In this document: piece after piece, positions 33,448-43,311 of the stretch
How the letters are laid out: every line of letters starts with the position of its first letter
How positions within the stretch are numbered: position 1 is the stretch's first letter
Made by a program: the position numbers and the translations under genes
The notes under the pieces: model-generated
What the model was told of the DNA's origin: nothing
Database searches by the model: none
What the model saw: the letters and a program-made list of their open reading frames with translations, nothing else
Assembly (NCBI RefSeq): GCF_014197145.1
Contig: NZ_JACIEZ010000006.1
Coordinates: forward strand, 170,348-234,347
Origin: Gellertiella hungarica
GTDB lineage: Bacteria > Pseudomonadota > Alphaproteobacteria > Rhizobiales > Rhizobiaceae
Direction: 5' to 3'
Length of the DNA stretch: 64,000 bases

Positions 33448-34500
33448 ATGAAGACGATCAAGGGACCGGCGCTTTTCCTGGCGCAATTCGCAGGCGATGC
33501 GGCCCCCTTCAATTCCTGGAAGGACATTACCCGCTGGGCCGCCGATTGCGGCTACAGGGGCGTTCAGGTGCCGAGCTGGGACGGCCGGCTGATCGACCTG
33601 AAGAAGGCCGCCTCCTCGAAGGACTACTGCGACGAATTTGCCGGTGTAGCCCGCGAGAACGGCGTCGAGATCACCGAACTGTCTACGCATCTGCAGGGTC
33701 AGCTTGTCGCCGTGCATCCGGCCTATGACGAAGCCTTCGACGGGTTTGCCGCTCCCGAAGTGCGCGGCAATGCGAAGGCACGGCAGGAATGGGCCGTGGA
33801 GCAGGTGAAACTCTGCCTCACCGCCTCCAGAAATCTCGGGCTCACCGCCATGGCCTCCTTTTCAGGAGCGCTCGCCTGGCCGTTCATCTATCCCTGGCCG
33901 CAGCGGCCCGCAGGACTTGTCGAGACCGCCTTTGACGAGCTGGCCCGCCGCTGGCGTCCGATCCTCGATCATGCGGAGGACTGCGGGGTCGATGTCGCCT
34001 ACGAGATCCATCCCGGCGAAGACCTGCATGACGGGGTGACCTTCGAGATGTTCCTCGAACGGGTCGGCAATCATGCCCGCGCCAACATGCTCTACGATCC
34101 CTCGCATTACGTGCTGCAATGCCTCGACTATCTCGACCACATCGACATCTATCACGAGCGGATCAAGATGTTCCATGTGAAGGATGCGGAGTTCAATCCC
34201 ACCGGCCGGCAGGGCGTCTATGGCGGCTTCCAGTCCTGGGTGAACAGGGCCGGGCGTTTCCGCTCGCCGGGCGACGGCCAGGTGGATTTCGGCTCGATCT
34301 TCTCGAAGCTCACCGCTCATGATTTCGACGGCTGGGCCGTGGTCGAATGGGAATGCTGCCTGAAGCATCCGGAGGACGGCGCGCGGGAAGGGGCGGAATT
34401 CGTCCGCAGCCACATCATCCGCGTCACCGAAAAGGCCTTCGACGATTTTGCGGGCGCCGGCACCGACGAGGCAGCGAACCGGCGCATGCTGGGGATCTAG
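33448..34500 (+). CDS. TIM-barrel sugar isomerase/epimerase family protein
   Basis: This 350-aa AP-endonuclease-2-like (xylose isomerase-like) barrel has metal-ligand segments VAYEIHPGEDL near residue 190, MLYDPSHYVLQCLDYLDHI near 215, MFHVKDAEFN near 240 and AVVEWECCLKHPEDG near 300. Such enzymes isomerise, epimerise or dehydrate sugar derivatives. Together with the downstream Gfo/Idh/MocA protein it suggests an oxidised-sugar or inositol-like route for the imported substrate. Its TAG stop overlaps the stop of the opposite acetyltransferase gene in CTAG. Confidence 0.87.
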   Translation: MKTIKGPALFLAQFAGDAAPFNSWKDITRWAADCGYRGVQVPSWDGRLIDLKKAASSKDYCDEFAGVARENGVEITELSTHLQGQLVAVHPAYDEAFDGFAAPEVRGNAKARQEWAVEQVKLCLTASRNLGLTAMASFSGALAWPFIYPWPQRPAGLVETAFDELARRWRPILDHAEDCGVDVAYEIHPGEDLHDGVTFEMFLERVGNHARANMLYDPSHYVLQCLDYLDHIDIYHERIKMFHVKDAEFNPTGRQGVYGGFQSWVNRAGRFRSPGDGQVDFGSIFSKLTAHDFDGWAVVEWECCLKHPEDGAREGAEFVRSHIIRVTEKAFDDFAGAGTDEAANRRMLGI

Positions 34501-35144
34501 CCTTGACGGCTTGCACGCCTCAACGCCGCCATGTCGCCGCTCTCGAGCGCGGCGACATGGGCCTCGATCCGCTCCAACGGCCAGTCCCACCAGGCGATTT
34601 CCAGAAGCTCGGCAATCGTCCTCTCATCGAAGCGTTTGCGGATCGGATTTGCCGGATTTCCGCCAACGATGGTGTAGGGTTCGACGTCACGGGTGACGAC
34701 CGAGGCAGCTGCGATGACGGCACCGCTGCCGATCGTGACACCGGGCATGATCACCGAGCCATGTCCGATCCAGACATCGTGGCCGACGACGGTATCCCGG
34801 AAGGGCAGATCCTGATAGCCGCCGGTGGCGGCGAGATCGAAGATCCTGAAGGGAAAGGTGGTGAAGCCGGTCATGGGGTGATTGGCGGAACTGGTGATGA
34901 AATAGGAACCGCGCGCGATCTGGCAGAATTTACCGATCACCAGTTTTTCCGGGCTGAAGGGAAAGATATAGGGCGCGAGAACGCCCGCCGTTTCTTCAGG
35001 CCGGCCGGAATGGGTGAAATAGGTGTAGTCGCCGACCTTGATGCGCGGGTGATGGATGACCGCGCTGAGGTGTACGGTTTCGCGAACGACGGTTCCATCG
35101 GGAAGCGTGATGGGATGCGCCGCATGGGCGTCAAGAAAGGGCAT
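34497..35144 (-). CDS. CatB-like hexapeptide-repeat O-acetyltransferase
   Basis: This 215-aa left-handed beta-helix acyltransferase is of the chloramphenicol/streptogramin (xenobiotic) acetyltransferase group. IGKFCQIARGSYFITSSANH contains the catalytic His region. DVWIGHGSVIMPGVTIGSGA shows the hexapeptide repeat, and IVGGNPANPIRKRFDE is the typical C-terminus. The ATG at 35144 gives the family length; the longer frame to 35264 lacks support. It lies convergent to the operon, in a spot that splits the epimerase from the dehydrogenase. The substrate is unknown; a drug-resistance role is not implied. Confidence 0.88.
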   Translation of the reverse strand: MPFLDAHAAHPITLPDGTVVRETVHLSAVIHHPRIKVGDYTYFTHSGRPEETAGVLAPYIFPFSPEKLVIGKFCQIARGSYFITSSANHPMTGFTTFPFRIFDLAATGGYQDLPFRDTVVGHDVWIGHGSVIMPGVTIGSGAVIAAASVVTRDVEPYTIVGGNPANPIRKRFDERTIAELLEIAWWDWPLERIEAHVAALESGDMAALRRASRQG

Positions 35145-35322
35145 GACTGGATCCGATCTATGGGAGGGAAAACAGGGGATGGAGCCTGAGGGCTCGGTCC
35201 TTGGTTCGCTTGCCTCGCCGGAGGCGGATCTCAGTTGTTCATTGCCAGGGCATCCTTCTTGCAAGGTTCAAGAATAGCGGCTTCCAAAGACATACTCAAG
35301 ACAGGAACAGGAGGAGATAGAG

Positions 35323-36492
35323 ATGGCAATCGAAGGAACGGTAGAAAAGCGCGAGCCGCGGATCCGGCTCGGAATGGTCGGTGGCGGGTCCGGCGCCTTC
35401 ATCGGCGCAGTGCACCGCATTGCCGCCCGCATCGACGATCATTACGAGCTGGTGGCGGGAGCGCTTTCCTCCACGCCTGAAAAATCTCGCCAGTCGGGTG
35501 CCGAGCTCGGGCTCGATCCCGCGCGCACCTATGACGATTTCAAGTCCATGGCCATCCGCGAGGCGAAGCTGAAGAACGGCATCGAGGCGGTGGCCATCGT
35601 GACGCCCAACCACATGCATTATCCGGCGGCCAAGGAATTCCTGCGCCGCGGAATTCATGTGATCTGCGACAAGCCGCTGACATCCAACCTTGCCGATGCA
35701 AGGAAGCTGCTGAAGATCGCGCAGGAATCCGACGCGCTTTTCGTGCTCACGCACAACTATACGGGCTATCCCATGGTGCGGCAGGCCCGCGAGATGGTCC
35801 GCAAGGGGGAGCTCGGCGAGATCCGCGTCATTCAGGTCGAATATCCACAGGACTGGCTTGCAGAGCCGATCGAACAATCCGGGCAGAAGCAGGCCGCATG
35901 GCGCACCGATCCGAAACAGTCGGGCGCAGGCGGCTCGACGGGCGATATCGGCACCCATGCCTACAACCTTGCCTCCTTCGTGACGGGCCTCGAACTGGAG
36001 GAGCTGGCCGCCGATGTGCACACCTTCGTGCCGGGGCGCCAGCTCGATGACAATGCCCATGTGATGCTGCGCTTTGCCGGCGGGGCGAAAGGCATGCTCT
36101 GGTGCAGCCAGGTTGCGACGGGACACGAGAACGGGCTGAAGCTGCGCGTCTACGGGACCAGGGGCGGCATCGAATGGGTGCAGGCCGATCCGAACTATCT
36201 CTGGTTCACCGAACTCGGCAAGCCGAAGCAGCTCATCACCCGCAACGGGGCCGGCGCCAATGCGGCCGCCGCCCGCGTGAGCCGCATTCCGAGCGGTCAT
36301 CCGGAAGGCTATCTCGAAGGTTTCGCGACCATCTATTCCGAGGCCGCGCGCGCGATCCATGCCAAGCGTCAGGGCCGTCCCGTCGATCCCGACGTGGTTT
36401 ATCCGACGGTCGAGGACGGCGTTACGGGCGTGGCCTTCGTGGAAGCCTGCATCGCCTCCTCGAAGCGGAACGGCGCCTGGGTCAAGCTCTGA
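35323..36492 (+). CDS. Gfo/Idh/MocA-family oxidoreductase
   Basis: This 389-aa NAD(P)-dependent sugar dehydrogenase has an N-terminal Rossmann motif (LGMVGGGSGAFIGAVHR) and the EKP-like motif as CDKPLTSN near residue 115. GGSTGDIGTHAYNLASFV near 205 carries the catalytic Asp and His. It probably oxidises the imported sugar or polyol at one hydroxyl, working with the TIM-barrel protein. GGAGGAGATAGAG precedes the ATG. The 178-bp gap from the acetyltransferase start may carry its own promoter. Confidence 0.9.
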   Translation: MAIEGTVEKREPRIRLGMVGGGSGAFIGAVHRIAARIDDHYELVAGALSSTPEKSRQSGAELGLDPARTYDDFKSMAIREAKLKNGIEAVAIVTPNHMHYPAAKEFLRRGIHVICDKPLTSNLADARKLLKIAQESDALFVLTHNYTGYPMVRQAREMVRKGELGEIRVIQVEYPQDWLAEPIEQSGQKQAAWRTDPKQSGAGGSTGDIGTHAYNLASFVTGLELEELAADVHTFVPGRQLDDNAHVMLRFAGGAKGMLWCSQVATGHENGLKLRVYGTRGGIEWVQADPNYLWFTELGKPKQLITRNGAGANAAAARVSRIPSGHPEGYLEGFATIYSEAARAIHAKRQGRPVDPDVVYPTVEDGVTGVAFVEACIASSKRNGAWVKL

Positions 36493-36628
36493 GTCTGGCT
36501 CCCTTCCAGCGCGCCTGCATCCCGGCAGGCGGCCCCCGAACAAAAGCTCCGGCCGTTGTGTCCACTAATGGCCGGAACCAACCGCTCCCTGTCGCGTTCC
36601 CACCGGACAATGGCAGGAGTGTGCATCG

Positions 36629-36769
36629 ATGAGATCACGGATCATCTGGGTCATCATCATACTGATCGTGCTGTTCGGCATTCTCTATGCGGGCGGCTAT
36701 ATCGGAAATTCGACAACCGCCGATAACGCCCAGCCTCCCCCCCACGCGATAGATCAATCTGCTCCCTGA
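36629..36769 (+). CDS. Small single-pass membrane protein, 46 aa
   Basis: ATG at 36629 to TGA at 36767-36769 encodes 46 residues: a short basic N-terminus (MRSR), one hydrophobic segment (IIWVIIILIVLFGILYAGGY, residues 5-24) and a polar, Pro-rich tail outside. GGCAGGAG lies upstream at about 10 bp. Topology would be N-in. It lies 89 bp before the PQQ glucose dehydrogenase gene in the same direction and could be co-transcribed. No family is recognised. Confidence 0.6.
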   Translation: MRSRIIWVIIILIVLFGILYAGGYIGNSTTADNAQPPPHAIDQSAP

Positions 36770-36858
36770 CATTTGCCGGTGCGGCGCCTCGGCCCGCACC
36801 TCCCTCCTCCCGGCAGGCCCTCCGCTCGCCGGGCCCATGTCTCATTGGAGATGGCACT

Positions 36859-39195
36859 GTGCTCGTTTTCCTGACCGCTCTCGTCTTTCTACTCCTCGGC
36901 TTCGTGCTGGCGGCCGGCGGCGCCTGGCTGCTGACCCTTGGCGGCAGCCCCTTCTATCTTTTTGCCGGCATCATGATGATCATCACATCCTTCCTGCTCT
37001 ACCGCAGGAAGGCGAGCGCACTTGCGGTGCACGGCGTGCTCATTGTGGTTGCCCTTGTCTGGGCGATCTATGAGGTGGGATTCGACTGGTGGCAGCTGGC
37101 CCCCCGCGGCGGGCTCCTCATCGTGCTGGGCCTCTGGCTTCTGCTTCCGCCCATACGCCGCCACCTTCGCTCATCGGCCAATCCTGCGCCCGACCGTGGT
37201 GCCACGGCCTGGCCGCTTGCTCTGCCGGTTGTCGCGGCCATTGCGGTTGCAGGTTACGCGATGCTCCAGGATCCCCGCGACCTCTCCGGAGAGCTCCCGG
37301 CGGCAAGGGTCGAGAAGGCCGCCTTTGGCGGGAACGTTCCGGATGAGGAATGGCATCAGTATGGACGCACGCCCTACGGTCAGCGCTTCTCGCCGCTGAC
37401 CGACATTACGCCTGACAATGTCGGATCGCTTCAGGTCGCGTGGCAGTACCAGACGGGAGACGTGAAAAAGCCCGAGGACGTAGGCGAAACCACCTACCAG
37501 GTCACACCCCTGAAGGTCGGCGATACGCTGTATCTCTGCACGCCGCACAACTGGGCCATCGCCATCGATGCAACAACGGGCAAGGAGAAGTGGAAGTTCG
37601 ACCCGAATGTGGGTCTCAACCCGGACCGGCAGCACCAGACGTGCCGTGGAGTGACCTATTACCGCTCGCCTGAGGCGACGGAGGGAAGTCCATGCGCCGA
37701 GCGCGTCTACCTTCCGACCTCGGATGCCCGCCTGATAGCGCTGGATGCCGGAACCGGCAAAATCTGCGAAGGCTTTGCAGATCGCGGGGTGCTCCACCTC
37801 AATCAGGGCATGAAATACAATCCCGCTGGCTACTACTATTCCACATCGCCGCCGGTTGCCGCCGCCGGGAAACTGATCATCGGCGGAGCGGTGAACGACA
37901 ACTACTCCACGAAGGAACAGTCCGGCGTCATCCGGGCCTTCGACATCGAGACGGGTGCACTCGTGTGGAACTGGGATTCGGGCAACCCCGACCAGACGGC
38001 CCCTCTGCCCCCTGGCCAGACCTATACCACCAACTCGCCGAATGCATGGTCGGTTCTCTCCGCAGATGAAGCTCTTGGAATGGTCTATGTTCCCCTCGGC
38101 AATCAGGTTCCCGACCAGCTGGGCATGGGCAGAAGTGAAAATGTAGAGAAGTTTTCCTCCTCCGTCGTCGCACTGGACCTCAACACCGGCATGCTGAAAT
38201 GGGTCCGCCAGTTCGTGCATCATGACCTGTGGGACATGGATGTGCCCGCCCAGCCCGTGCTCTTCGACATGCGGAAACAGGACGGTACCACAGTGCCGGC
38301 GATCGTTGCTCCGACAAAGCAGGGGGACATTTACGTGCTGGACCGGCGCAGCGGCGAGCCGATCATCCCCTACAAGGAGATACCCGCTCCGGGCGGAGCC
38401 ATTCCGGAAGATCGCACCGCCCCGACACAGCCCATCTCCGATCTCACCTTTTCCCCACCCGCGCTCCGCGAAAGGGATATGTGGGGCCTCAGCCTGATCG
38501 ATCAGATGATGTGCAGGATTGCCTATCACAGCTACCGCTATGACGGCCGCTATACGCCTCCTTCGCTGCAGGGCACCATCGTTTACCCGGGTAACTTCGG
38601 GACCTTCAACTGGGGAAGCGTGGCCATCGACCCGGAACGGCAGGTGATGTTCGGGATGCCGACCTATCTGGCCTTCACGTCGCGCCTCGTGCCCGCCGCC
38701 GAAATGCCGGAAAAGGGGAAGGGCGAGAAGGGAAGCGAGCAAGGCCTGAACCGGAACGAAGGTGCCCCCTACGGCGTCTACATGGGCCCGTTCCTGAGCC
38801 CGCTCGGCATCCCTTGCCAGGCCCCGCCATGGGGATATGTGGCTGGCGTTGACCTTACGACGGGCAAGATCGTCTACAAGCACCGCAATGGCACGGTCTA
38901 TGACATGACGCCACTTCCCCTGCCCTTCCGTGTGGGGGTGCCGGGAATCGGCGGCCCGATGATCACGCGCGGCGGCGTTGCCTTCCTTGGAGCTGCCGTG
39001 GACAACTACCTGCGCGCCTACGATCTGACGACGGGGCGCGTCCTGTGGGAAAGCCGGCTGCCCGCAGGCGGCCAGGCAACGCCCATGACCTACCGCGCCA
39101 GCGACGGAAAACAGTATGTCGTGATGGTCGCCGGTGGCCATGGCTCGGTCGGGACGAAGCCGGGCGACTACGTGATCGCCTATCGATTGCCCTGA
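36859..39195 (+). CDS. gcd: Membrane-bound PQQ-dependent glucose dehydrogenase
   Basis: This 778-aa quinoprotein has about five N-terminal membrane helices (residues 1-140) and a large periplasmic PQQ propeller. It oxidises glucose (or quinate/shikimate-type polyols) to the lactone and passes electrons to ubiquinone. Typical segments are EWHQYGRTPYGQRFSPL, the propeller repeat GAVNDNYSTKEQSGVIRAFD, FVHHDLWDMDVPAQPVLFD and the C-terminal GVPGIGGPMITRGGVAFLGA. The start is GTG behind TTGGAG. It is close to the E. coli length (796 aa). Apo-enzyme needs external PQQ or pqq genes, which are not in this window. Confidence 0.92.
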   Translation: MLVFLTALVFLLLGFVLAAGGAWLLTLGGSPFYLFAGIMMIITSFLLYRRKASALAVHGVLIVVALVWAIYEVGFDWWQLAPRGGLLIVLGLWLLLPPIRRHLRSSANPAPDRGATAWPLALPVVAAIAVAGYAMLQDPRDLSGELPAARVEKAAFGGNVPDEEWHQYGRTPYGQRFSPLTDITPDNVGSLQVAWQYQTGDVKKPEDVGETTYQVTPLKVGDTLYLCTPHNWAIAIDATTGKEKWKFDPNVGLNPDRQHQTCRGVTYYRSPEATEGSPCAERVYLPTSDARLIALDAGTGKICEGFADRGVLHLNQGMKYNPAGYYYSTSPPVAAAGKLIIGGAVNDNYSTKEQSGVIRAFDIETGALVWNWDSGNPDQTAPLPPGQTYTTNSPNAWSVLSADEALGMVYVPLGNQVPDQLGMGRSENVEKFSSSVVALDLNTGMLKWVRQFVHHDLWDMDVPAQPVLFDMRKQDGTTVPAIVAPTKQGDIYVLDRRSGEPIIPYKEIPAPGGAIPEDRTAPTQPISDLTFSPPALRERDMWGLSLIDQMMCRIAYHSYRYDGRYTPPSLQGTIVYPGNFGTFNWGSVAIDPERQVMFGMPTYLAFTSRLVPAAEMPEKGKGEKGSEQGLNRNEGAPYGVYMGPFLSPLGIPCQAPPWGYVAGVDLTTGKIVYKHRNGTVYDMTPLPLPFRVGVPGIGGPMITRGGVAFLGAAVDNYLRAYDLTTGRVLWESRLPAGGQATPMTYRASDGKQYVVMVAGGHGSVGTKPGDYVIAYRLP

Positions 39196-39203
39196 TGAAG
39201 GCT

Positions 39204-39232
39204 GTTCCGCGCCGTTCGCCACGGCGCGGAAC
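39204..39232 (+). terminator. Terminator-like hairpin after gcd
   Basis: A perfect 12-bp stem GTTCCGCGCCGT/ACGGCGCGGAAC encloses a 5-nt loop, 8 bp after the gcd stop. The T tract is weak (AATCCCCTT), so it may act as a 3' stabiliser or a poor terminator. Confidence 0.6.
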
Positions 39233-39339
39233 CAATCCCCTTCAGATGCATTTACGAGAGCCCGTCCGCTTCGCTCGCTCGCCCGGCCTCACGAGAAGCC
39301 GCTTGACGATACTGCTGCCCAGGGTGAAGGAGGTCTCGA

Positions 39340-40425
39340 ATGCGCGCCCGCTCCCATCCCTACATCGTCGGCATATTCGTCATATTGGTGGTGAACTGTC
39401 TTTACCTCGGCAAGGAATTCCTCACTCCGGTCCTTCTGGCCTTTCTCCTCTCGACGACGCTGGCGCCCGTGGTCAGGACCATGACCAAATGGGGTATTCC
39501 TCCCGCGATCGGCGCAACGCTCCTGATCGCGCTGTCCGCCTTCGTCTTTCTGCTGCTGGGCTATATTACCAGCGGACCGATAGCGGCCATGATCGCGGAC
39601 GCCCCCCAAATCGGCTACACGCTCAAGCTCAAGCTGATCGGCCTGAAGCAATCGCTCGAGGGGGCCCTGGAAGCCACATCCCAGATCGAAAACGTCACCA
39701 GCGACATCAACGATACGAATGCACAGAAGGTGGTCGTGGCGCAGCCGGGAATCCTGTCCCGCGCGGCCGGCAACCTGCTGTCCATCGGAACGACCGTTGC
39801 CATCACCTTCGTGCTTTCCCTCTTCCTGCTGGCGTCCGGCAACCTCTTCTACCAGAAGATCGTGCAATCCTTTTCCCGGCTCAGCGACAAGAAGAAGGTG
39901 CTGCGGATCGTCTACAGCATAGAGGGCGAAATCTCCCGCTATCTCCTGACAATCACGGTCATCAACATCATGGTGGGGATCTTCGTCGGGACAGGGCTAT
40001 GGCTGATCGGCATCAGCAATCCTCTCGTCTGGGGCGTTCTCGCCTTCCTGCTCAACTACCTCCCCTATATCGGCGCCCTGATCTCCATCGTTCTGGTCGG
40101 GATCATGTCCATCGTTACCTTCGACAACGTGTTCTACAGCCTTCTTGCACCGGGGCTCATCGTCTTCTCCCACGTGGCGGAAGGTCAGTTTCTCACGCCG
40201 ATGCTTATCGGCAGGCGTATGGAGCTGAACGCCGTCGCCGTGTTCATCTCCATATCCTTCTGGTCATGGCTGTGGGGCTTCATCGGTGCGCTGATGGCCG
40301 TGCCGATCCTGGTGGTGATCAAGGTCATCGCCGACCATGTCGAAAGCTGGCGCCCGCTGGGTAACTTTCTTTCCGGCGAACATCCCACCATATCCGAATC
40401 TCCCACCCAGCCCCAGCGGGACTAG
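39340..40425 (+). CDS. AI-2E/PerM-family transporter
   Basis: This 361-aa membrane protein has two early helices, a long soluble insert (residues about 75-135) and about five C-terminal helices, as in the PerM/TqsA family. LLNYLPYIGALISIVLVGIM near residue 230 and HVAEGQFLTPMLIGRRMELN near 285 are family-typical. Some members export autoinducer-2 and others act as Na+/H+ antiporters, so substrate is open. AAGGAGG lies before the ATG. It converges on ftsK with 78 bp between stops. Confidence 0.87.
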   Translation: MRARSHPYIVGIFVILVVNCLYLGKEFLTPVLLAFLLSTTLAPVVRTMTKWGIPPAIGATLLIALSAFVFLLLGYITSGPIAAMIADAPQIGYTLKLKLIGLKQSLEGALEATSQIENVTSDINDTNAQKVVVAQPGILSRAAGNLLSIGTTVAITFVLSLFLLASGNLFYQKIVQSFSRLSDKKKVLRIVYSIEGEISRYLLTITVINIMVGIFVGTGLWLIGISNPLVWGVLAFLLNYLPYIGALISIVLVGIMSIVTFDNVFYSLLAPGLIVFSHVAEGQFLTPMLIGRRMELNAVAVFISISFWSWLWGFIGALMAVPILVVIKVIADHVESWRPLGNFLSGEHPTISESPTQPQRD

Positions 40426-40503
40426 GATGGGCGCACCGGACCTGCCGCGACCGTGACGGTTTGCGGCACACCCGGCGCTTACCCGGCAAAGGGCTTCTGC
40501 CGA

Positions 40504-43182
40504 TCAGTCGTCATGATCGATGGCGGGAGCGTCATGAGTCTCGCGACCGCCCGCCAGGATTGCCCGCTTGCCCACATGGTTGGCAGGCCCGACGAGACCT
40601 TCCTGCTCCATCCGCTCGACAAGCGAGGCTGCACGGTTGTAGCCGATCCCGAGGCGCCGCTGGATGTAGGACGTCGAGCACTTCTTGTCGCGCATGACGA
40701 GCTTGACCGCCTTCTCGTAGAGGTCGTTGCCGTCTTCCTCCGCCATGGCAGTCTTGTCGAAGACGGCGGTATCCTCTTCCGCTTCGGCCTCGGGCTCGTC
40801 GGCGTCCTCGGTTACGGTGCCGAGATATTCCGGCCGGCCTTGCGTCTTCAGATGGGCGACGACCTTTTCAACCTCCTCGTCGGAAACGAAAGGACCGTGC
40901 ACGCGCGCAATGCGGCCGCCACCCATCATGTGCAGCATGTCGCCCTGACCAAGCAGGTGTTCTGCACCCGGCTCACCCAGAATCGTGCGGCTGTCGATCT
41001 TGGAGGTGACCTGGAACGAGATTCGCGTCGGGAAGTTTGCCTTGATCGTCCCGGTAATGACATCGACGGAGGGACGCTGCGTCGCCATGATCAGGTGTAT
41101 GCCGGCCGCACGGGCCATCTGCGCCAGACGCTGGATCGCCCCTTCGATTTCCTTCCCGGCCACCATCATCAGGTCGGCCATTTCATCGACGATCACGACA
41201 ATGTAAGGCATCGCCGTCAGATCCATTTCCTCCTGCTCGTAAAGGAGTTCTCCGGTCTGGCGGTCGAAGCCGTTCTGCACGGTGCACATGATCGTTTCGC
41301 CCTTGGCACGGGCAGCCGCTGCACGCGTGTTGTAGCCGTCGATGTTGCGCACGCCGAGGCGCGACATCTTCTTGTAACGCTCCTCCATTTCGCGAACCGC
41401 CCACTTCAGGGCCATGACCGCCTTTTTCGGATCGGTTACCACGGGGGTCAGGAGATGCGGGATCCCGTCATAGACAGAGAGTTCGAGCATCTTGGGATCG
41501 ACCATGATCAGGCGGCACTCCTCGGGCTTCAGCCGATAGAGAAGCGACAGGATCATCGTGTTGATCGCCACGGACTTACCGGAGCCGGTGGTTCCTGCGA
41601 CCAGCAGGTGAGGCATCTTGGCCAGCTCGACGATGACAGGCTCGCCACCGATTGTCTTGCCGAGGCAGAGCGGCAGGTGAAAGCGGCTCGCCGCATAATC
41701 CTGCGCCTCGATCAGCTCGCGGAGGAAAACCGTTTCCCGAACGGGATTCGGCAGTTCGATACCGATGACGTTACGGCCGGGGATGACGGCAACGCGCGCC
41801 GACAGCGCGGACATGGACCGGGCGATATCGTCCGACAGGCCGATGACCCGGGAAGACTTCACGCCGGGAGCAGGCTCGAACTCGTAGAGCGTCACGACCG
41901 GGCCCGGGCGCACGTCGATGATCTCGCCCTTGATGCCGAAATCCTCAAGAACACTTTCCAGAAGGCCCGCGCTCTGCTCCAGCGCCTCCGGGGTCATCGT
42001 CGTCTCGATGCGCTGGCTTGGCTCCTGCAGCAGGTCGATCGCCGGGAATTCGTAGTCTGCCTCCGAGGTCGGGAGAGCCCTTGCAGCCGGTTCCCGCAGC
42101 GCGGGCGGCGCTGCGTCCACGGGTGCCGGTATGCTGACCGTTGCGGCCGGCGCGCTTTCTGCAGCGGGAGCAGCGGCGTCGATCCTCGGGACCGGCAACG
42201 CCTGGTCCAGGGAGGGCTGCCCATGAGGGCGGGCAATGACCTCGATCCCGCGATAAAGTCGCGAAATCGATCCATCGTCGGCATGAAAGCGGCTTCCGAG
42301 CGGCGTCCGGAAGGGCAGCTGCAAATTCGGCTTCTTCGGTATTTCGGCGGCATGTTCCTGAGGCCGGGTCGTTGCCTCCGGCGCAGCAGGAGCTTCGGCG
42401 ATGACAACCGCCTGATATTGCTCGCCGGTGAGGGCAGCGCGAAGAATTTGCTGGTTGCGCAGAGCCGCCTTGTCACCCCGGCTTTCCGGAACCGGCGGTG
42501 CCTCATCCTCCGACGTCAACGCGACCGATTCCCAAAACGCATGATCCGAAAGATAGGAAGCCGAAGCGACCGGGGTTAAGGAGACCGCATTCCCGGACGC
42601 CTCCCGTGGAGAAGGGACGTGCAGCCCGCTGGTCAGGGCGTCGATCAGCCGGTCAAGGGGTGCGGGATTGGGAACCGGCGTCGGTTCATATCGTGGTGCG
42701 GGCAACGAAGGTTCGCGCCGCGCCGCCGAGGGCTGTCGCCCCTCGAATTCCTGGCGAAGACGGAACGTTATGGCGCGTGCACCCGAAGGCTGGATCTGCG
42801 TGGGAAGGACCTCGACCGGTCCCGGCGCCGCCTTTACGCTTTCGGCCTGCGCCATGGCCGACTCCGGGGAAGGAGCCTGAGATACGACGATCGGCTCGGG
42901 TTGCTGCTCCGGGAGCTGCGAGGCCTGCGGGACTGTTTCCTGGTGCGTCCGGCGCGACAGGGCAGCTTCCGGCGTGCGGCTGAAGCGCACGTTCGGTCCG
43001 AGCGTGAATGCACTTTGCCAGACCGGCATGGTGCTTCGGCCCTCGATCTCGCTTGCGGCAATTTCATCTGCCCGATGAACGCGCTGGCCGGCGTCCGGCG
43101 CTGCCGGCGACACGCGGCGCTCTCCGTCCCCTTCATTCATACCATTGAAATTATTACCGAAATTGGTTCTGTTGATGCGCAT
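40504..43182 (-). CDS. ftsK: DNA translocase FtsK, soluble form
   Basis: This 892-aa FtsK/SpoIIIE protein has a motor domain with Walker [17 protein letters not shown] and Walker [33 protein letters not shown] is also typical. The C-terminal gamma winged helix ([20 protein letters not shown]) reads KOPS-type polar sequences. The first ~400 residues are Pro/Ala/Glu-rich and disordered, and no membrane helices are present, unlike standard FtsK (four helices). Rhizobia often carry a second ftsK besides the divisome copy; this appears to be that paralogue. An inner ATG at 43140 is an alternative start. Confidence 0.88.
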   Translation of the reverse strand: MRINRTNFGNNFNGMNEGDGERRVSPAAPDAGQRVHRADEIAASEIEGRSTMPVWQSAFTLGPNVRFSRTPEAALSRRTHQETVPQASQLPEQQPEPIVVSQAPSPESAMAQAESVKAAPGPVEVLPTQIQPSGARAITFRLRQEFEGRQPSAARREPSLPAPRYEPTPVPNPAPLDRLIDALTSGLHVPSPREASGNAVSLTPVASASYLSDHAFWESVALTSEDEAPPVPESRGDKAALRNQQILRAALTGEQYQAVVIAEAPAAPEATTRPQEHAAEIPKKPNLQLPFRTPLGSRFHADDGSISRLYRGIEVIARPHGQPSLDQALPVPRIDAAAPAAESAPAATVSIPAPVDAAPPALREPAARALPTSEADYEFPAIDLLQEPSQRIETTMTPEALEQSAGLLESVLEDFGIKGEIIDVRPGPVVTLYEFEPAPGVKSSRVIGLSDDIARSMSALSARVAVIPGRNVIGIELPNPVRETVFLRELIEAQDYAASRFHLPLCLGKTIGGEPVIVELAKMPHLLVAGTTGSGKSVAINTMILSLLYRLKPEECRLIMVDPKMLELSVYDGIPHLLTPVVTDPKKAVMALKWAVREMEERYKKMSRLGVRNIDGYNTRAAAARAKGETIMCTVQNGFDRQTGELLYEQEEMDLTAMPYIVVIVDEMADLMMVAGKEIEGAIQRLAQMARAAGIHLIMATQRPSVDVITGTIKANFPTRISFQVTSKIDSRTILGEPGAEHLLGQGDMLHMMGGGRIARVHGPFVSDEEVEKVVAHLKTQGRPEYLGTVTEDADEPEAEAEEDTAVFDKTAMAEEDGNDLYEKAVKLVMRDKKCSTSYIQRRLGIGYNRAASLVERMEQEGLVGPANHVGKRAILAGGRETHDAPAIDHDD

Positions 43183-43311
43183 GGGGACTCACAACACTCA
43201 TCATAAATGGATTAGGGGCGCCAACTCCATCAATAGAAAATAAACGTTAACGTCCCCTTGCCGGGGCGATAGAGGAAACGGGAATAGCCGCTGCATCGGC
43301 CCCGGATCCCA

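Noticed and set aside
36493..36540. Hairpin CGCCTGC/GCAGGCG after the Gfo/Idh/MocA gene as a terminator
   Set aside because: Stem of only 7 bp and no T tract; not strong enough to call.
40453..42579. 708-aa plus-strand frame opposite ftsK
   Set aside because: His/Arg/Asp-rich composition typical of antisense frames in high-GC DNA. ftsK motifs fill the minus strand.
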